64,000 nt of DNA from JAXLQL01 sp046331625 (GCA_046331625.1 JAXLQL010000005.1:62001-126000), one strand, 5' to 3'; counted from the stretch's first letter, positions 43,316 through 52,491 are shown. Notes: generated by a model from the sequence alone, not told the origin. Numbers and translations are program-made.

Positions 43316-44623
43316 TTGACCCGTTGGATTTGTCTGGCAGCCGCAGTGGCGTTGACCGGCTGTAGCCGCTCATACCGAGACAACCTCCGGACGGACGCCT
43401 TTTCCGCGCCGGTAAGGGACCAAATCGAAGAAGCCGTCAAAGCGGCCGAGGGCGACTCGGTCAGTGGCGCCACCGTTGGACGCCTCGGTGAGATTCTGCT
43501 CGCCTATCAACTCGACGAACAGGCTCTCTCCTGCTTTCAAGATGCGCGCCAAGCCGACGGCAAATCGGCGCGGTGGCCTTACTACGAAGGCCTGATCCTA
43601 CAAAGGTGGCGCCGTCACCGCGAGGCTGCCGATGCCTTCTTCGCGGCAGCCAAGGCCGATCCACGTTTGATCGCGGCCCACATCCGCCGCGGCGAGGAGT
43701 TGGCCGAGCTCGGGTTGTGGGAAGAGAGCCGCGACGCATTTCGCGCCGTACTCGAGTTGGACCCGCGCTCGCCCCGGGCCCACTACGGCGTGGGCCGGTC
43801 ATTCGAGAACACAAACGAGATCGATCGGGCGCTCGAAGCTTACTACCAGGCTTGCGGTTCCTTTCCCAAGTACGGTGAAGCCCGCCTGGCGCTGGAGCGC
43901 TTGCTCGAAAAGAAGAGCGACCACAAGGGCGCCGCCGAGCAGAAGCGCCTGCGATTGCTGGGCAGCGCGGAGCCCCCAAGGTTGGATGAGTTTGCCGGGT
44001 TACTCTTGGCGAACGACGTCGGTCCCCGGGGATTGACACGCACGGCGGTATCGTTGCTCACCACTGGCCGGCCGAAAGCCGCGCAGGAGCGCTTGGAAGC
44101 GGCTCTTCACCTCGATCCGCGCTACTTGGCGGCCCACGTCAATATGATCTCCGCGTACGCATTGGCGGGCGATTATCAGAACGCGCGCCGCCACTACGAG
44201 TCGGCGCTCGAGATCAGCCCCTACGAGGCGACTGCGCATCTTCACTGGGGGTCGGCGCTGATCCTGCAGAAGCGATACGCCGAGGCCGCGACGGTTTTGT
44301 GGCGGTCCGTTGCCAATGCGCCGCGCGCAATCGAAGCCAGGGCGCTGCTGGCGGAAGCGCTCTACCGCTCTGGCGATCTCGACGCCGCCGAAGCCGAGTT
44401 CCGGCACGTGTTGCGCGAGCGTGACGACATGTTGCCGGCTGCTCGCGGGCTCGGCCTGATCCTGGCTGCCCGCCGCCGCTGGGATGAAGCGATTCCGCTG
44501 CTCGAACGCGCTCGGGCGTTGAGCGGGTCGCTGTCGGAAGGCGTGGCTGAGGCGCTTGCACAGGCCTATCGCGCGGCCGGCCACACTCAGTTGGCGCAAT
44601 CGATCTCTCCGCCCAAGCCTTGA
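43316..44623 (+). CDS. tetratricopeptide-repeat lipoprotein
   Basis: This 435-residue protein begins at TTG with a lipoprotein signal (AAAVALTGCSRS). The rest is TPR-like helical repeats, for example YYEGLILQRWRRHREAADAFFAA, LAELGLWEESRDAFRAVLELDP and YALAGDYQNARRHYESALEISP. TPR lipoproteins scaffold complexes at the outer membrane. No catalytic domain is seen. Confidence 0.82.
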   Translation: MTRWICLAAAVALTGCSRSYRDNLRTDAFSAPVRDQIEEAVKAAEGDSVSGATVGRLGEILLAYQLDEQALSCFQDARQADGKSARWPYYEGLILQRWRRHREAADAFFAAAKADPRLIAAHIRRGEELAELGLWEESRDAFRAVLELDPRSPRAHYGVGRSFENTNEIDRALEAYYQACGSFPKYGEARLALERLLEKKSDHKGAAEQKRLRLLGSAEPPRLDEFAGLLLANDVGPRGLTRTAVSLLTTGRPKAAQERLEAALHLDPRYLAAHVNMISAYALAGDYQNARRHYESALEISPYEATAHLHWGSALILQKRYAEAATVLWRSVANAPRAIEARALLAEALYRSGDLDAAEAEFRHVLRERDDMLPAARGLGLILAARRRWDEAIPLLERARALSGSLSEGVAEALAQAYRAAGHTQLAQSISPPKP

Positions 44624-44680
44624 AGGCGCATCCGCGGCTTCCGGATTTCGTGATATAACACGTTCGAAGGAGTTTCTCTC

Positions 44681-45877
44681 ATGTTTGACCGCCGCGGATT
44701 CGTCAAAAGCCTTTCGAGCCTTCCCGTAATCGGAAGCCTGCTTCCGGCATCGATGGTGGCTGCCGCCACCAAGCGCGACTATTTCAAGGAACTGGGGATC
44801 GGCACGTTCATCAACGCCGCCGGCACATACACCACACTGACGGCTTCGCTGATGGCGCCGGAAGTGGTACAGGCGATCGAATATGCCTCCAAGCACTTCG
44901 TGCGGCTGAATGAGCTTCATGACGCGGCAGCCAAGCGCATCACCGAGTTGATCGGCTGCGAGGCGGCGATGATCTCGTCGGGCGCGGCCAGCGCGCTGAC
45001 CTGCGGAACGGCCGGCGTTTTGACGGGCAAGAACCAGGAGTTCATCCGCCGCCTGCCGGACGTTACCGGCATGAAGAGCGAAGTGATCATCCAAAAGTCG
45101 CACCGCTACGGCTATGACCATGCGGTCCGCGCCTGCGGCGTGAAGTTCGTGGAGGTGGAAACGGCCGAGGAACTCGAACGCGCCATCAATCCCAACACGG
45201 CCATGATGCTCTTCTTCAACGCCAACGACAAGATCGGCAAGATCGGCGCCGAGGAGTTCGTGGCGCTCGGCAAGAAGCACGGCATCCCCACGATGAACGA
45301 TGCCGCCGCCGACGTTCCGCCGGTGGAGAATCTTTCGAAGTACACCAAGATGGGCTTCGACCTGGTGATCTTCTCGGGCGGCAAGGGAATCCGCGGTCCG
45401 CAGTCAGCAGGGCTTTTGCTCGGCCGCAAGGATCTTATCGAGGCCGCCCGCATGAACACCTCGCCGAACTCTGACACCGTCGCTCGCGGGCAGAAGGTGA
45501 ACAAAGAGGAACTGCTCGGAATGATGGCGGCCATCGAGCGCTACGTGAAGATGGACCACCAGGCGGAGTGGAAGGAATGGGAGCGGCGCGCCAAGCAGAT
45601 CATGGATTCGGTGACGGGCGTCAAGTCCGTCAAGAGCGAGATCCAGATTCCGCCGATCGCCAACCATGTGCCGCATATCCACCTCACCTGGGATGAGAGC
45701 GTGGTGAAGATCACGCCTCGCGAACTGGTGAAGCAGTTGCGCGAAGGTACACCTTCCATCGAAGTGACGCCGAGCCCGAAGGACCGCGTGATCATTGCGG
45801 TGTGGATGCTCGAGCCGGGTCAAGCCGAGATCGTGGCGAAGCGCGTCCGGGAGTTGCTCAAGAAAGCCGCGGCCTGA
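44681..45877 (+). CDS. Tat-exported SelA-like PLP-dependent enzyme
   Basis: This 398-residue protein begins with a twin-arginine signal (DRRGFVKSLSSLPVIG). The enzyme part resembles SelA / D-glucosaminate-6-phosphate ammonia lyase-type proteins: INAAGTYTTLTASLMAPEV, ISSGAASALTCGTAGVL and the PLP Lys in FSGGKGIRGPQSAG. Real selenocysteine synthases are cytoplasmic; the signal argues for a different, periplasmic role. No sel genes are nearby. GAAGGAG upstream supports the ATG. Confidence 0.85.
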   Translation: MFDRRGFVKSLSSLPVIGSLLPASMVAAATKRDYFKELGIGTFINAAGTYTTLTASLMAPEVVQAIEYASKHFVRLNELHDAAAKRITELIGCEAAMISSGAASALTCGTAGVLTGKNQEFIRRLPDVTGMKSEVIIQKSHRYGYDHAVRACGVKFVEVETAEELERAINPNTAMMLFFNANDKIGKIGAEEFVALGKKHGIPTMNDAAADVPPVENLSKYTKMGFDLVIFSGGKGIRGPQSAGLLLGRKDLIEAARMNTSPNSDTVARGQKVNKEELLGMMAAIERYVKMDHQAEWKEWERRAKQIMDSVTGVKSVKSEIQIPPIANHVPHIHLTWDESVVKITPRELVKQLREGTPSIEVTPSPKDRVIIAVWMLEPGQAEIVAKRVRELLKKAAA

Positions 45878-45884
45878 TCAAGTG

Positions 45885-45922
45885 GGGCAGGCTTTCAGCC
45901 TGCGCGGGACTTTCAGTTCCGC
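45885..45922. repeat. twin-hairpin intergenic repeat, copy 3
   Basis: This is the best-formed copy. The first hairpin is CAGGC-TTTCA-GCCTG at 45888-45902. The second is GCGGGAC-TTTCA-GTTCCGC at 45904-45922, with one G-T pair. It lies between the SelA-like gene and the lipoprotein gene that converges on it. The rest of 45923-46040 has short GC-rich palindromes (for example GCCGGCCCACCGGGC) and no gene. Confidence 0.7.
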
Positions 45923-46040
45923 TTTCCGATCCGAGCACACGCGCTCGTGGCAAACGCCGTACTTCGCATTCAGTTCTCGAGCCGGCCCACCGGGCTATGC
46001 GGCCGGCTCAGTCCGCCAGACCCGGCAGCGATGGCGCTGG

Positions 46041-46865
46041 CTACTTTCGCGCCTTCGCGTCGCGGAGCACCTTCTCGAGCTTCTCGCGAATCTCTTTCGC
46101 CTTGGCCTTGTCCACGCCTTCGAGCGCCTTCAAGCCCTGATCGGCCAGGAATTCCTGGCGCGCGGGTTCTGACCGCTTGCTCGCCACATACATCATCGCC
46201 GCGTCATGAAAGACCTTCGCCATCGCGAGATTGAACGCGGCTCGTGGTGTCTGCACGGGCGCCCCCTTCAGGATCTCCTGCGCCTTCGGCGCGTCTCCCG
46301 GAGCGCCCACCGCACTGGCCACTTCCTGCAGCACGGCGCGCTGGAGCATCGTGGTCTCCGCTGTCTCGATGTCGTGGTCCGGCAGAGTCTGACCTTCGGC
46401 GATCCGCGTGATTTGCGGAGGGACAATCAGGCCGCCGCGCGCAGGATACGGAAAGTTGATCGTCACATCGCCCGAAGGGTTCGACTTTTGATATTGTTGC
46501 CACACTTCCGAAAGCTGAATTCCCAGTGTGTGGGCAAAGCCGCGGCAATCGTACGCCCGTTTGCGAAACGGCCCTTGAGCGCCTTTGGCCGCCCGTGCCC
46601 CGTCCTCGAAGCGGTCGGCGAGCTCCGCGTAGCCGCGCAGGAGGCCAGAGGAGAGGATCAGCCGCAGGGGTTGCGCGCGAGCCGTGAATTCGTTGTCGGA
46701 ACCAACGATCTTGCTCAGGTGCTCGAGCGTCTTCTGGTAGTCGGCCTTGGCGTAAGTTTCCATCGCCGATTGCCAATAGTACGGCGGAGTTCCCGTCTTC
46801 GGAGGCGGCGGTCCGCTGGCGCAACTGAACAGCAGCACGAGGAACAGGCTCGTCGGGTATCGCAT
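46041..46865 (-). CDS. lipoprotein of the MNIO operon, unknown function
   Basis: This 274-residue protein has a lipoprotein signal (LFLVLLFSCAS). The N-terminal part contains a TPR-like helix pair (YWQSAMETYAKADYQKTLEHLSKI); the rest is helical with KAKAKEIREKLEKVL at the end. Twin evidence supports the start: AAAGGAG directly upstream and a clean signal. It follows the MNIO gene by 74 bases on the same strand. I do not recognise a family. A role in exporting or using the modified partner is inference only. Confidence 0.75.
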   Translation of the reverse strand: MRYPTSLFLVLLFSCASGPPPPKTGTPPYYWQSAMETYAKADYQKTLEHLSKIVGSDNEFTARAQPLRLILSSGLLRGYAELADRFEDGARAAKGAQGPFRKRAYDCRGFAHTLGIQLSEVWQQYQKSNPSGDVTINFPYPARGGLIVPPQITRIAEGQTLPDHDIETAETTMLQRAVLQEVASAVGAPGDAPKAQEILKGAPVQTPRAAFNLAMAKVFHDAAMMYVASKRSEPARQEFLADQGLKALEGVDKAKAKEIREKLEKVLRDAKARK

Positions 46866-46939
46866 GGATCTCCTTTTCGCGTGAGCATTCCTTGATACCA
46901 CAGAAGCCACGAATTGAAAAGGGGCCCGCCGGGCGCGGC

Positions 46940-47983
46940 TCAGTGCCCGGCGATTCCCTTCTCGCCTCGCTTGCGTGCGAAGCCATGGGCGGCCATGTAG
47001 AGCCCGTCGACATCGAGCGCGATAGCCGAGTCGGCGAGAAAGTCCGCTCGAGCGTTCGGTTCGAGGTAAAGCTTCGCCAAGCGCGCTTGCGTTTCGGCGT
47101 TGACCGCGACATCCCGGGTGACGGGCGTCAACAAGGCCGTTGCCGCCTGCACCGGATTCGCCCGCCCGCGCGCAACCGCCTTGCGCGCTTGGTCGAGTTC
47201 GCCGAGCATTTCGTCTATCGCGGGAAAGTTCCCATCCCGCTCGAGGATCACGGTCAGCGGCTGCGGAACGCGTGCCGCCACATGCTCGAGCAATTCGTAC
47301 ACACCGCCGGGGGTGGGATTCTTGTGATCGTCGAGCCAGCGTCTCGCGCCTCGCTTTGATTCGATCCACTTGCCGCCCGCGATATGGATCGTCGTCACGC
47401 GGCACAGCGGCAACTCGTCGAGAAACCGGAATGGATCCATTCCGAAGTTCGTGGCATTCGAATAGACGTTGTGGAGGTCGAGCAGCATCGGGTTCTCGCA
47501 GCCGGCCAAGATGCGGGCCAGCCATTGCGGCTCCGTGAACGGACTCAGCGGCGGGTCGATCAACGTCGCGATGTTCTCGATCGCGGGCACCCGGCCACAG
47601 GCTCGGCGAACGCGGTCGAGGTTGGCGAGCGTGGCATCCACCGTACTCGAATTTCGAGGAGGAGCCGCCAAGTGCCCGATCTCGAGTCCGCCGCCGCGGA
47701 CAAAGGCCAGATGCTCGCTCCAGCTCTCAGGCTGCACGGTGTCGAGCAACCTCGCTACGCGGTCGAGCCGCTTCTGATCCACTCCTTCGAGTGACGAGAT
47801 GCCAAGTTGAATCGAATGTAAGGACACCGGCATGTGCCGGGCAAGCATCCGGAGGGACCCGGCAATCCGTGCGCCAGCCCCGGTGTAGTCGTCGGCAATC
47901 ACTTCCAGGCAATCGATCCGATCGCGATTAGCCAGGATCTCCGCCGCCAGTGCCCCTCTCCAACTCAATCCAAAACGGTCCAT
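46940..47983 (-). CDS. DUF692 / multinuclear non-heme iron oxidase (MNIO)
   Basis: This 347-residue TIM-barrel protein has the metal ligand set of DUF692 enzymes: H56 (SLHSIQLG), H91 (SEHLAF), E136 (AIENIAT), D169 and H171 (LLDLHNVY), H200 (TIHIAGG), D218/D219 and H220 (DDHKNPTP), and E248 (LERDGNFP). Characterised MNIOs (MbnB, TglH, ChrH, bufferin enzymes) oxidatively modify cysteines of peptides. It starts three bases after a membrane protein with a six-Cys tail, its probable substrate. The usual separate partner protein of MNIOs is not obvious here. Confidence 0.9.
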   Translation of the reverse strand: MDRFGLSWRGALAAEILANRDRIDCLEVIADDYTGAGARIAGSLRMLARHMPVSLHSIQLGISSLEGVDQKRLDRVARLLDTVQPESWSEHLAFVRGGGLEIGHLAAPPRNSSTVDATLANLDRVRRACGRVPAIENIATLIDPPLSPFTEPQWLARILAGCENPMLLDLHNVYSNATNFGMDPFRFLDELPLCRVTTIHIAGGKWIESKRGARRWLDDHKNPTPGGVYELLEHVAARVPQPLTVILERDGNFPAIDEMLGELDQARKAVARGRANPVQAATALLTPVTRDVAVNAETQARLAKLYLEPNARADFLADSAIALDVDGLYMAAHGFARKRGEKGIAGH

Positions 47984-47986
47984 CGC

Positions 47987-48907
47987 TCAGTTGCCTCCTC
48001 CGCATCCGCCGCAGCCCCCACTTCCACCACAGGAAGATCCACTGCCGCAGGATGATCCACCACCGGAGTGCGCGCTGCCGCAGGTGAAGGCTCCGCATCC
48101 GGACGAGTTGGGTGGGTTGGCGCCATCACCACGGTTACGGCTTTGAGCGCTCCGCCTGAAGAGCGTGTCCCGATTGGGAAACGCCACCAGAGGAAGCGCC
48201 CAAAGACCGAAGACAGCCGCGGTCAGCGCCATCTCCGCGGCGCTTGCATCCGCGACCGGTTCTCGTTGCTGAGCGAAGACGCTTTCGGCCGCCCATAACG
48301 TGGAGTCACCCTTCGCGGTCCGGCGCCCAGGTAACCCAACCCGGCAAAGAGCCACCAGCGAGACAATCGCCAGGATCACCAGAAAGAGTACTGGCTTGTG
48401 GTTCATCAACCCTTGCGCCACTCGCGCCACCGCGATCATCAGAAGAACCGTCGCGGCAAGGCCGATTCTCCATCGCGCGTTGTCGTTGCTTTCATCGCTG
48501 TGGATCAATCCGCGGGCCTCGAGCGGAGGCCGGTACTCGTCCGCAATTACCTGCAGGGAAATTCGATCGGCGATATCCTCGGGTGCGGCCGGAGTGCGCG
48601 CAAGCCCGGCAATTTCCCGCTCGAGCGGACTCGAGCCGCCAGGCGGCTCGGAAACCGTAACCACCGAATCCAACAGCGATTGCTCCAACACACCGGCTTG
48701 CAGCAGCTTGACGATCGCCACCAGAATCACTTCGCGTGCGCCCCCTCGCAGATAGGCGATTTCGTAGGGGTCACTCAGATTCAGTTCGCCCGAGGCTGCC
48801 TCTTCACCGACTTCGTGGTTCCGCAACCACACGACGAGGATGACGGATGCTCCGAACAAGAAGTAGAAGAGCAGGAAACTCGGACCGCTCCAATGGAAGG
48901 GATTCAT
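47987..48907 (-). CDS. TIGR04222-like membrane protein with Gly/Ser/Cys-rich tail (2)
   Basis: This 306-residue protein has an N-terminal membrane segment (FLLFYFLFGASVILVVWL), the motif LNLSDPYEIAYLRGGAREVI, a soluble part, two membrane segments near 150-205 and a conserved ALPLVAFPNRDTLFRRS. The last ~40 residues are Gly/Ser-rich with six Cys, several as SSCG or GGCG. It is a paralogue of the gene upstream (27-base gap). AGGAGG lies six bases before the ATG. The tail is the likely MNIO substrate. Confidence 0.82.
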   Translation of the reverse strand: MNPFHWSGPSFLLFYFLFGASVILVVWLRNHEVGEEAASGELNLSDPYEIAYLRGGAREVILVAIVKLLQAGVLEQSLLDSVVTVSEPPGGSSPLEREIAGLARTPAAPEDIADRISLQVIADEYRPPLEARGLIHSDESNDNARWRIGLAATVLLMIAVARVAQGLMNHKPVLFLVILAIVSLVALCRVGLPGRRTAKGDSTLWAAESVFAQQREPVADASAAEMALTAAVFGLWALPLVAFPNRDTLFRRSAQSRNRGDGANPPNSSGCGAFTCGSAHSGGGSSCGSGSSCGGSGGCGGCGGGN

Positions 48908-48934
48908 GTTGCCCTCCTGATTCGATCCGGCTCC

Positions 48935-49804
48935 CTAACTCCCGCACCCACCGCATCCCCCGCCGCCGCAACCGCCTCCTCCACCGCTTCCGCAGCCGCT
49001 GCTCCCACAACTCGAACCGCAGCTCGAGCCGTCGCCGTTTGCTCGCGGGAACAGCCCCTTACGCTCCGGGAACGCCTCGAGCGGGATAGCCGCGAGGCCG
49101 AACACCGCAGCCACCAGCGCCACTTGTGCGACGCCCGCGTCGGGTTGCATTTCCCGTTGGTAAGCGAAGACCTGCCGGATTCCCTCGACAGCGTTGTCTC
49201 CGTGCACGGTCCGGCGCCTGGTAAACGAGACGATCAGCAAAGCGCAGGTAGAGATTACCAGCATTCCCACCAGGAAGGAGACCGGCCGATTGCGGCTCAT
49301 CCCGATCAGGATCTTCGCTCCCGCCAGCCCCCACAGGACCAGCGCCGCCACCCACGCCCGCCGCGTTCGAGAGGACGTCATCTCGTCGTCGAGCAACAGG
49401 CCCTTCCGGACCAGCCTACGCTCGTAGGTGTTGGTCTGGTCGCGAATCTGCATCTGCGCGAAAGCCTTGTGAGGCTCCATTGGCGACGAGAAGAGCTTGG
49501 CGATCTCGCGTTCCAGCGGATTCGACAGCGCCCGGCCTCCGGCCGGATCGTCGATCACTACCGTCTTGCTATCCACCACGCGCAGAATCTTGCTCTGCAC
49601 CAGCTTCACCACCGCCACGCGGATCACCTCGTTGCGCCCGCCGCGCAGATAGGCAATCTCATAAGGATCGGTGATGTCGACTTCGCCCGGCGTCAGGTCA
49701 GAGCCGAGTTGGCGGTTCAACCACCAGACAGCCATGATGATTGCGGTCGCCAAGACGCCATAAAACAGCAGAAACTCGGGACCGCGAAATTCCAGAGGGT
49801 TCAC
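48935..49804 (-). CDS. TIGR04222-like membrane protein with Gly/Ser/Cys-rich tail (1)
   Basis: This 289-residue protein leads the operon and starts at GTG with GAGGAGG seven bases upstream. Layout: membrane segment at about 11-29, VDITDPYEIAYLRGGRNEVIRVAVVKL, a soluble domain, membrane segments at about 149-167 and 175-193, then AAIPLEAFPERKGLF. The final ~35 residues are Gly/Ser-rich with six Cys (SSCG, SSCG, SGCG, then GGC units). The body aligns along its whole length with the next gene. Confidence 0.82.
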   Translation of the reverse strand: MNPLEFRGPEFLLFYGVLATAIIMAVWWLNRQLGSDLTPGEVDITDPYEIAYLRGGRNEVIRVAVVKLVQSKILRVVDSKTVVIDDPAGGRALSNPLEREIAKLFSSPMEPHKAFAQMQIRDQTNTYERRLVRKGLLLDDEMTSSRTRRAWVAALVLWGLAGAKILIGMSRNRPVSFLVGMLVISTCALLIVSFTRRRTVHGDNAVEGIRQVFAYQREMQPDAGVAQVALVAAVFGLAAIPLEAFPERKGLFPRANGDGSSCGSSCGSSGCGSGGGGGCGGGGCGGCGS

Positions 49805-50148
49805 CTTGAACCTCCTCGAGAGAGCTAGCCGACCAGCCGGCTGTCATTTTAGGATCGGCGGTTTGCTCTCTCGCCCACAGTATGCGGAGATTCCGTGAAC
49901 GCGGTGTTGCTAGGATATTGCAGTTGCGTGAATGAAACCCGGGGCCGCAAGGTAATGGAACGCCGCCCAGAGCGGTCCTGCTCTGTCTTGGCCGCACCGT
50001 CTGAGTTGCACTGCCACCGATGGTGGGGCTTCAGCCTGCGCGGGCCTTCAGTCCCGCCTTGCGGCGCTGGCGCTCCCTTACGGTCGCGGCTCGGAAGCGC
50101 GTCCTGGGACTCTCAGTCTGCTTGGACCGGTGTGAACGGCATCGGCGC
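49805..50148. other. intergenic region with twin-hairpin repeat, copy 4
   Basis: This 344-base region lies upstream of the MNIO operon and downstream of the DegT gene, both on the minus strand. It contains repeat copy 4 at 50025-50058: GGC-TTCA-GCC (50027-50036) followed by GCGGG and CCCGC arms around a CCTTCAGT loop (50040-50057). No open frame here looks like a gene. The promoter of the MNIO operon should lie near 49820-49930; I cannot pick out convincing boxes. Confidence 0.6.
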
Positions 50149-51348
50149 TTACGCCGCCGCGCGATGCGACCGCATGCACAGCGTATCCACTGCGCGCCGG
50201 ATGTTCGCCGCGATGAACTCCACGTGCTCGCCCGTATAGTGCTCGTTCCACGGGAGAACTAGCACGCGGTCGAGGCCAGAGATCGTTCCCGGATAGTCAT
50301 CGCGATGCGGTGACGGCTTGGAACCGCACCACTGATACGTGCGGTCCTCGTTAAGCACCTGGCATTCGAAGGCTGGCTTTCTGACGTAGCGCGGCACGGT
50401 GAAAATTCCCGAGTCTTCCTTGAGCTGTTTCGCCAGCGCGTCGGTTCCACCGGGAATCACATCGGCATCCACCATGAGCGTGTACTTCCAATAGACGTGC
50501 GTGCATCCGGGCAGCGGCTTCGGGATCAGAATGCCCGGAACATTCGCAAGCAACCGATCCATCTGCGCGGCCGTCTTTTGCCGGCGCTCCACCACGCTGC
50601 GCACCTTCTCGAGCTGCCCGCGGGCCACCGCCCCCTGGAGCTCGGTCATGCGATAGTTGATCGCCATGAAGTAGTGGTCGGGGTTGGCGTCGCCGTAGCC
50701 CCACGCTTTGTCGCTGAAGAGCACCATGCGCCGCGCCAGCTTCGGATCATTCGAGATCACCATGCCGCCTTCGCCGGTGGTCATGTGCTTGCCTTGCTGC
50801 ATGCTGAATGCGCCGATGTCGCCGATGGTGCCGAGCAGGCGACCGTTCTGGGTGGCGAGATAGGCCTGCGCGCAATCTTCGATCACGACGATGCCGTGCT
50901 CGCGGGCCACTGCCATGATGCCTTCCATGTCGCAGGGATTGCCGAAAAGGTGCGTGGCGATGATTCCCTTGGTTCGCGGGGTGATGCGGGCACGGATCGT
51001 TTCCGGAGTGACATTGAGCGTGTCCGGGTCTACGTCGGCGAAGATCGGCACGCCTTGCTCGTATAGAATCGGCGTGATCGCTCCCATGTCGGTGACCGTG
51101 GTGGTGATCACCTCGTCACCGGGCGATAGATCGAGTGCCGCCACGGCGCAGTGCATCGCCGCGGTACCGCTGGTGACCGCGCGGCACGAGGCTGTGCCAT
51201 AGAGCGCCGCGAAGTCCCGTTCGAACGCTTTGACCTGCGTCCCTTTGGTGCAGTTCAACGTTCCGGAGTCGAGAACCTGCTTCAGGTAATCGAGTTCGGA
51301 GCCCCGGAAATCCCGTCCCGAGGCATCGGCATCAGAGGGTAAGCGCAT
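50149..51348 (-). CDS. DegT/DnrJ/EryC1 family sugar aminotransferase
   Basis: This 399-residue PLP enzyme aminates keto-sugar nucleotides. Motifs are AVTSGTAAMHCAVAALDLSPGDEVITTTVTD, IEDCAQAYLA and the PLP Lys in FSMQQGKHMTTGEGGMVI. With the WbpD-like acetyltransferase and the Gfo/Idh dehydrogenase upstream on the same strand it could provide the WbpE-type step. The ATG at 51348 has AGGAG at a rather long distance (12 bases). Confidence 0.88.
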   Translation of the reverse strand: MRLPSDADASGRDFRGSELDYLKQVLDSGTLNCTKGTQVKAFERDFAALYGTASCRAVTSGTAAMHCAVAALDLSPGDEVITTTVTDMGAITPILYEQGVPIFADVDPDTLNVTPETIRARITPRTKGIIATHLFGNPCDMEGIMAVAREHGIVVIEDCAQAYLATQNGRLLGTIGDIGAFSMQQGKHMTTGEGGMVISNDPKLARRMVLFSDKAWGYGDANPDHYFMAINYRMTELQGAVARGQLEKVRSVVERRQKTAAQMDRLLANVPGILIPKPLPGCTHVYWKYTLMVDADVIPGGTDALAKQLKEDSGIFTVPRYVRKPAFECQVLNEDRTYQWCGSKPSPHRDDYPGTISGLDRVLVLPWNEHYTGEHVEFIAANIRRAVDTLCMRSHRAAA

Positions 51349-51483
51349 TCGTGATGTTGTCTCCTGATCTGTTGATGAACAGCCTGAACCATGTTGTAAC
51401 CAAGGCCACGTTCGATCAATCCAACCCTCGGTTCAGATCAGCCCCTGCGAAAACCGGTGTGAGTAATGGCCGCATCTCCGGTT

Positions 51484-51498
51484 CCGGGTAGTACCCGG
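51484..51498. repeat. 7-bp perfect inverted repeat after the deacetylase gene
   Basis: CCGGGTA at 51484-51490 and TACCCGG at 51492-51498 are separated by one base. It lies 10 bases beyond the stop of the minus-strand deacetylase. There is no T-run, so it is not a standard terminator; a one-base spacer suits a protein-binding palindrome better. Confidence 0.5.
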
Positions 51499-51507
51499 TG
51501 AGCGTAC

Positions 51508-52491
51508 TCAGGCGGCTTTCGGCTCCACAGTCGCACGCACGGGGGCCTCCACGGCTCGGCGCGCACCCGTTACAGAGTAGGCGTGCTCCTGCATCGTGAC
51601 GCAGTAGTGGTCGCGCTGGAGAATGTCGAACGTTCGATCCAGTACCGCGAGCTTCTTGGCCGCTGGAAGTTTCATGGCGGGAAAGAAACTCAACTCATCG
51701 ATTCCGTCATCGGCTCCGAGAAAATCCAGCGGATGCAGCAAGACCGAGGGCGCAACTCCCGCCGCGCGGCAGGCGCGCATCCCGGCTCGGAAATAGGTCA
51801 TCGCCAGAGCCGATGACCATTCGGAAACGTACAGGACGTAACTCGGATGGATCGGCGTTCGCAGACCCGGCATGGTGGTCACGGGGATCTCGAGCAGCGC
51901 ACCGTCGCCGTGCTGGTACGGCTTCAGCGGAAGCAGTCCATTGCGCCAACCGCCGAAAAGCAGATCGCGCTTCTTGCGCTCGGCGGCCGGGAGGCCCGAC
52001 GTGAAGAAATAGTAGGCTCGCGCCAATGGACCCAGGAACGTCGGCAGGCTCGAGGCGTCGTAGTCGTAGCCCATCTCCACCAGCGCCTTCAACGTCTCAT
52101 CGGAGTAACTGTATCCGGGACCACGGAAGCCAACGGGTTTGGCGCCCGTAGCCGCGCGAATCGCCAGGTGCGCACGAGAGAGCTCGCCCCGAATCCGAGT
52201 GGGCGAGTAGAGGTGTAGCCATGGCTCGTGATGGAAGGAGTGGTTGCCGATCTCGTGGCCCGCCTTCGCGATCGAGGCCAAGGCAGCTTTGTTCTCCTCG
52301 ATCACGGCGTCTTGCCCCACCACGAAGAATGTGATCTTCAGGCGGCGCCTGTCGAGAAAATCGAGGATCCGCGGAACCACCACCGGCAGGTAGCTCGGAA
52401 ACGAAGCCCATCGCTCGTCACCGCGCGTCTTCATGTATGACCACTTGTTGTCGAGATCAAGCGACACGCTGGCGAGCCGGCTGTGATCCAT
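51508..52491 (-). CDS. polysaccharide deacetylase
   Basis: This 327-residue NodB-fold deacetylase has the Asp motif in VSLDLDNKWSYM, the His motif in HEIGNHSFHHEPWLH, and GFRGPGYSYSDETLKAL. No signal peptide is seen, so it may act in the cytoplasm or on a lipid-linked precursor. It overlaps the FAD oxidoreductase reading frame upstream by 35 bases, pointing to co-transcription within the surface-sugar cluster. Confidence 0.88.
   Translation of the reverse strand: MDHSRLASVSLDLDNKWSYMKTRGDERWASFPSYLPVVVPRILDFLDRRRLKITFFVVGQDAVIEENKAALASIAKAGHEIGNHSFHHEPWLHLYSPTRIRGELSRAHLAIRAATGAKPVGFRGPGYSYSDETLKALVEMGYDYDASSLPTFLGPLARAYYFFTSGLPAAERKKRDLLFGGWRNGLLPLKPYQHGDGALLEIPVTTMPGLRTPIHPSYVLYVSEWSSALAMTYFRAGMRACRAAGVAPSVLLHPLDFLGADDGIDELSFFPAMKLPAAKKLAVLDRTFDILQRDHYCVTMQEHAYSVTGARRAVEAPVRATVEPKAA

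Noticed and set aside
48398..49828. 476-residue plus-strand open frame
   Set aside because: Antisense to the two Cys-tailed membrane proteins; no recognisable features.
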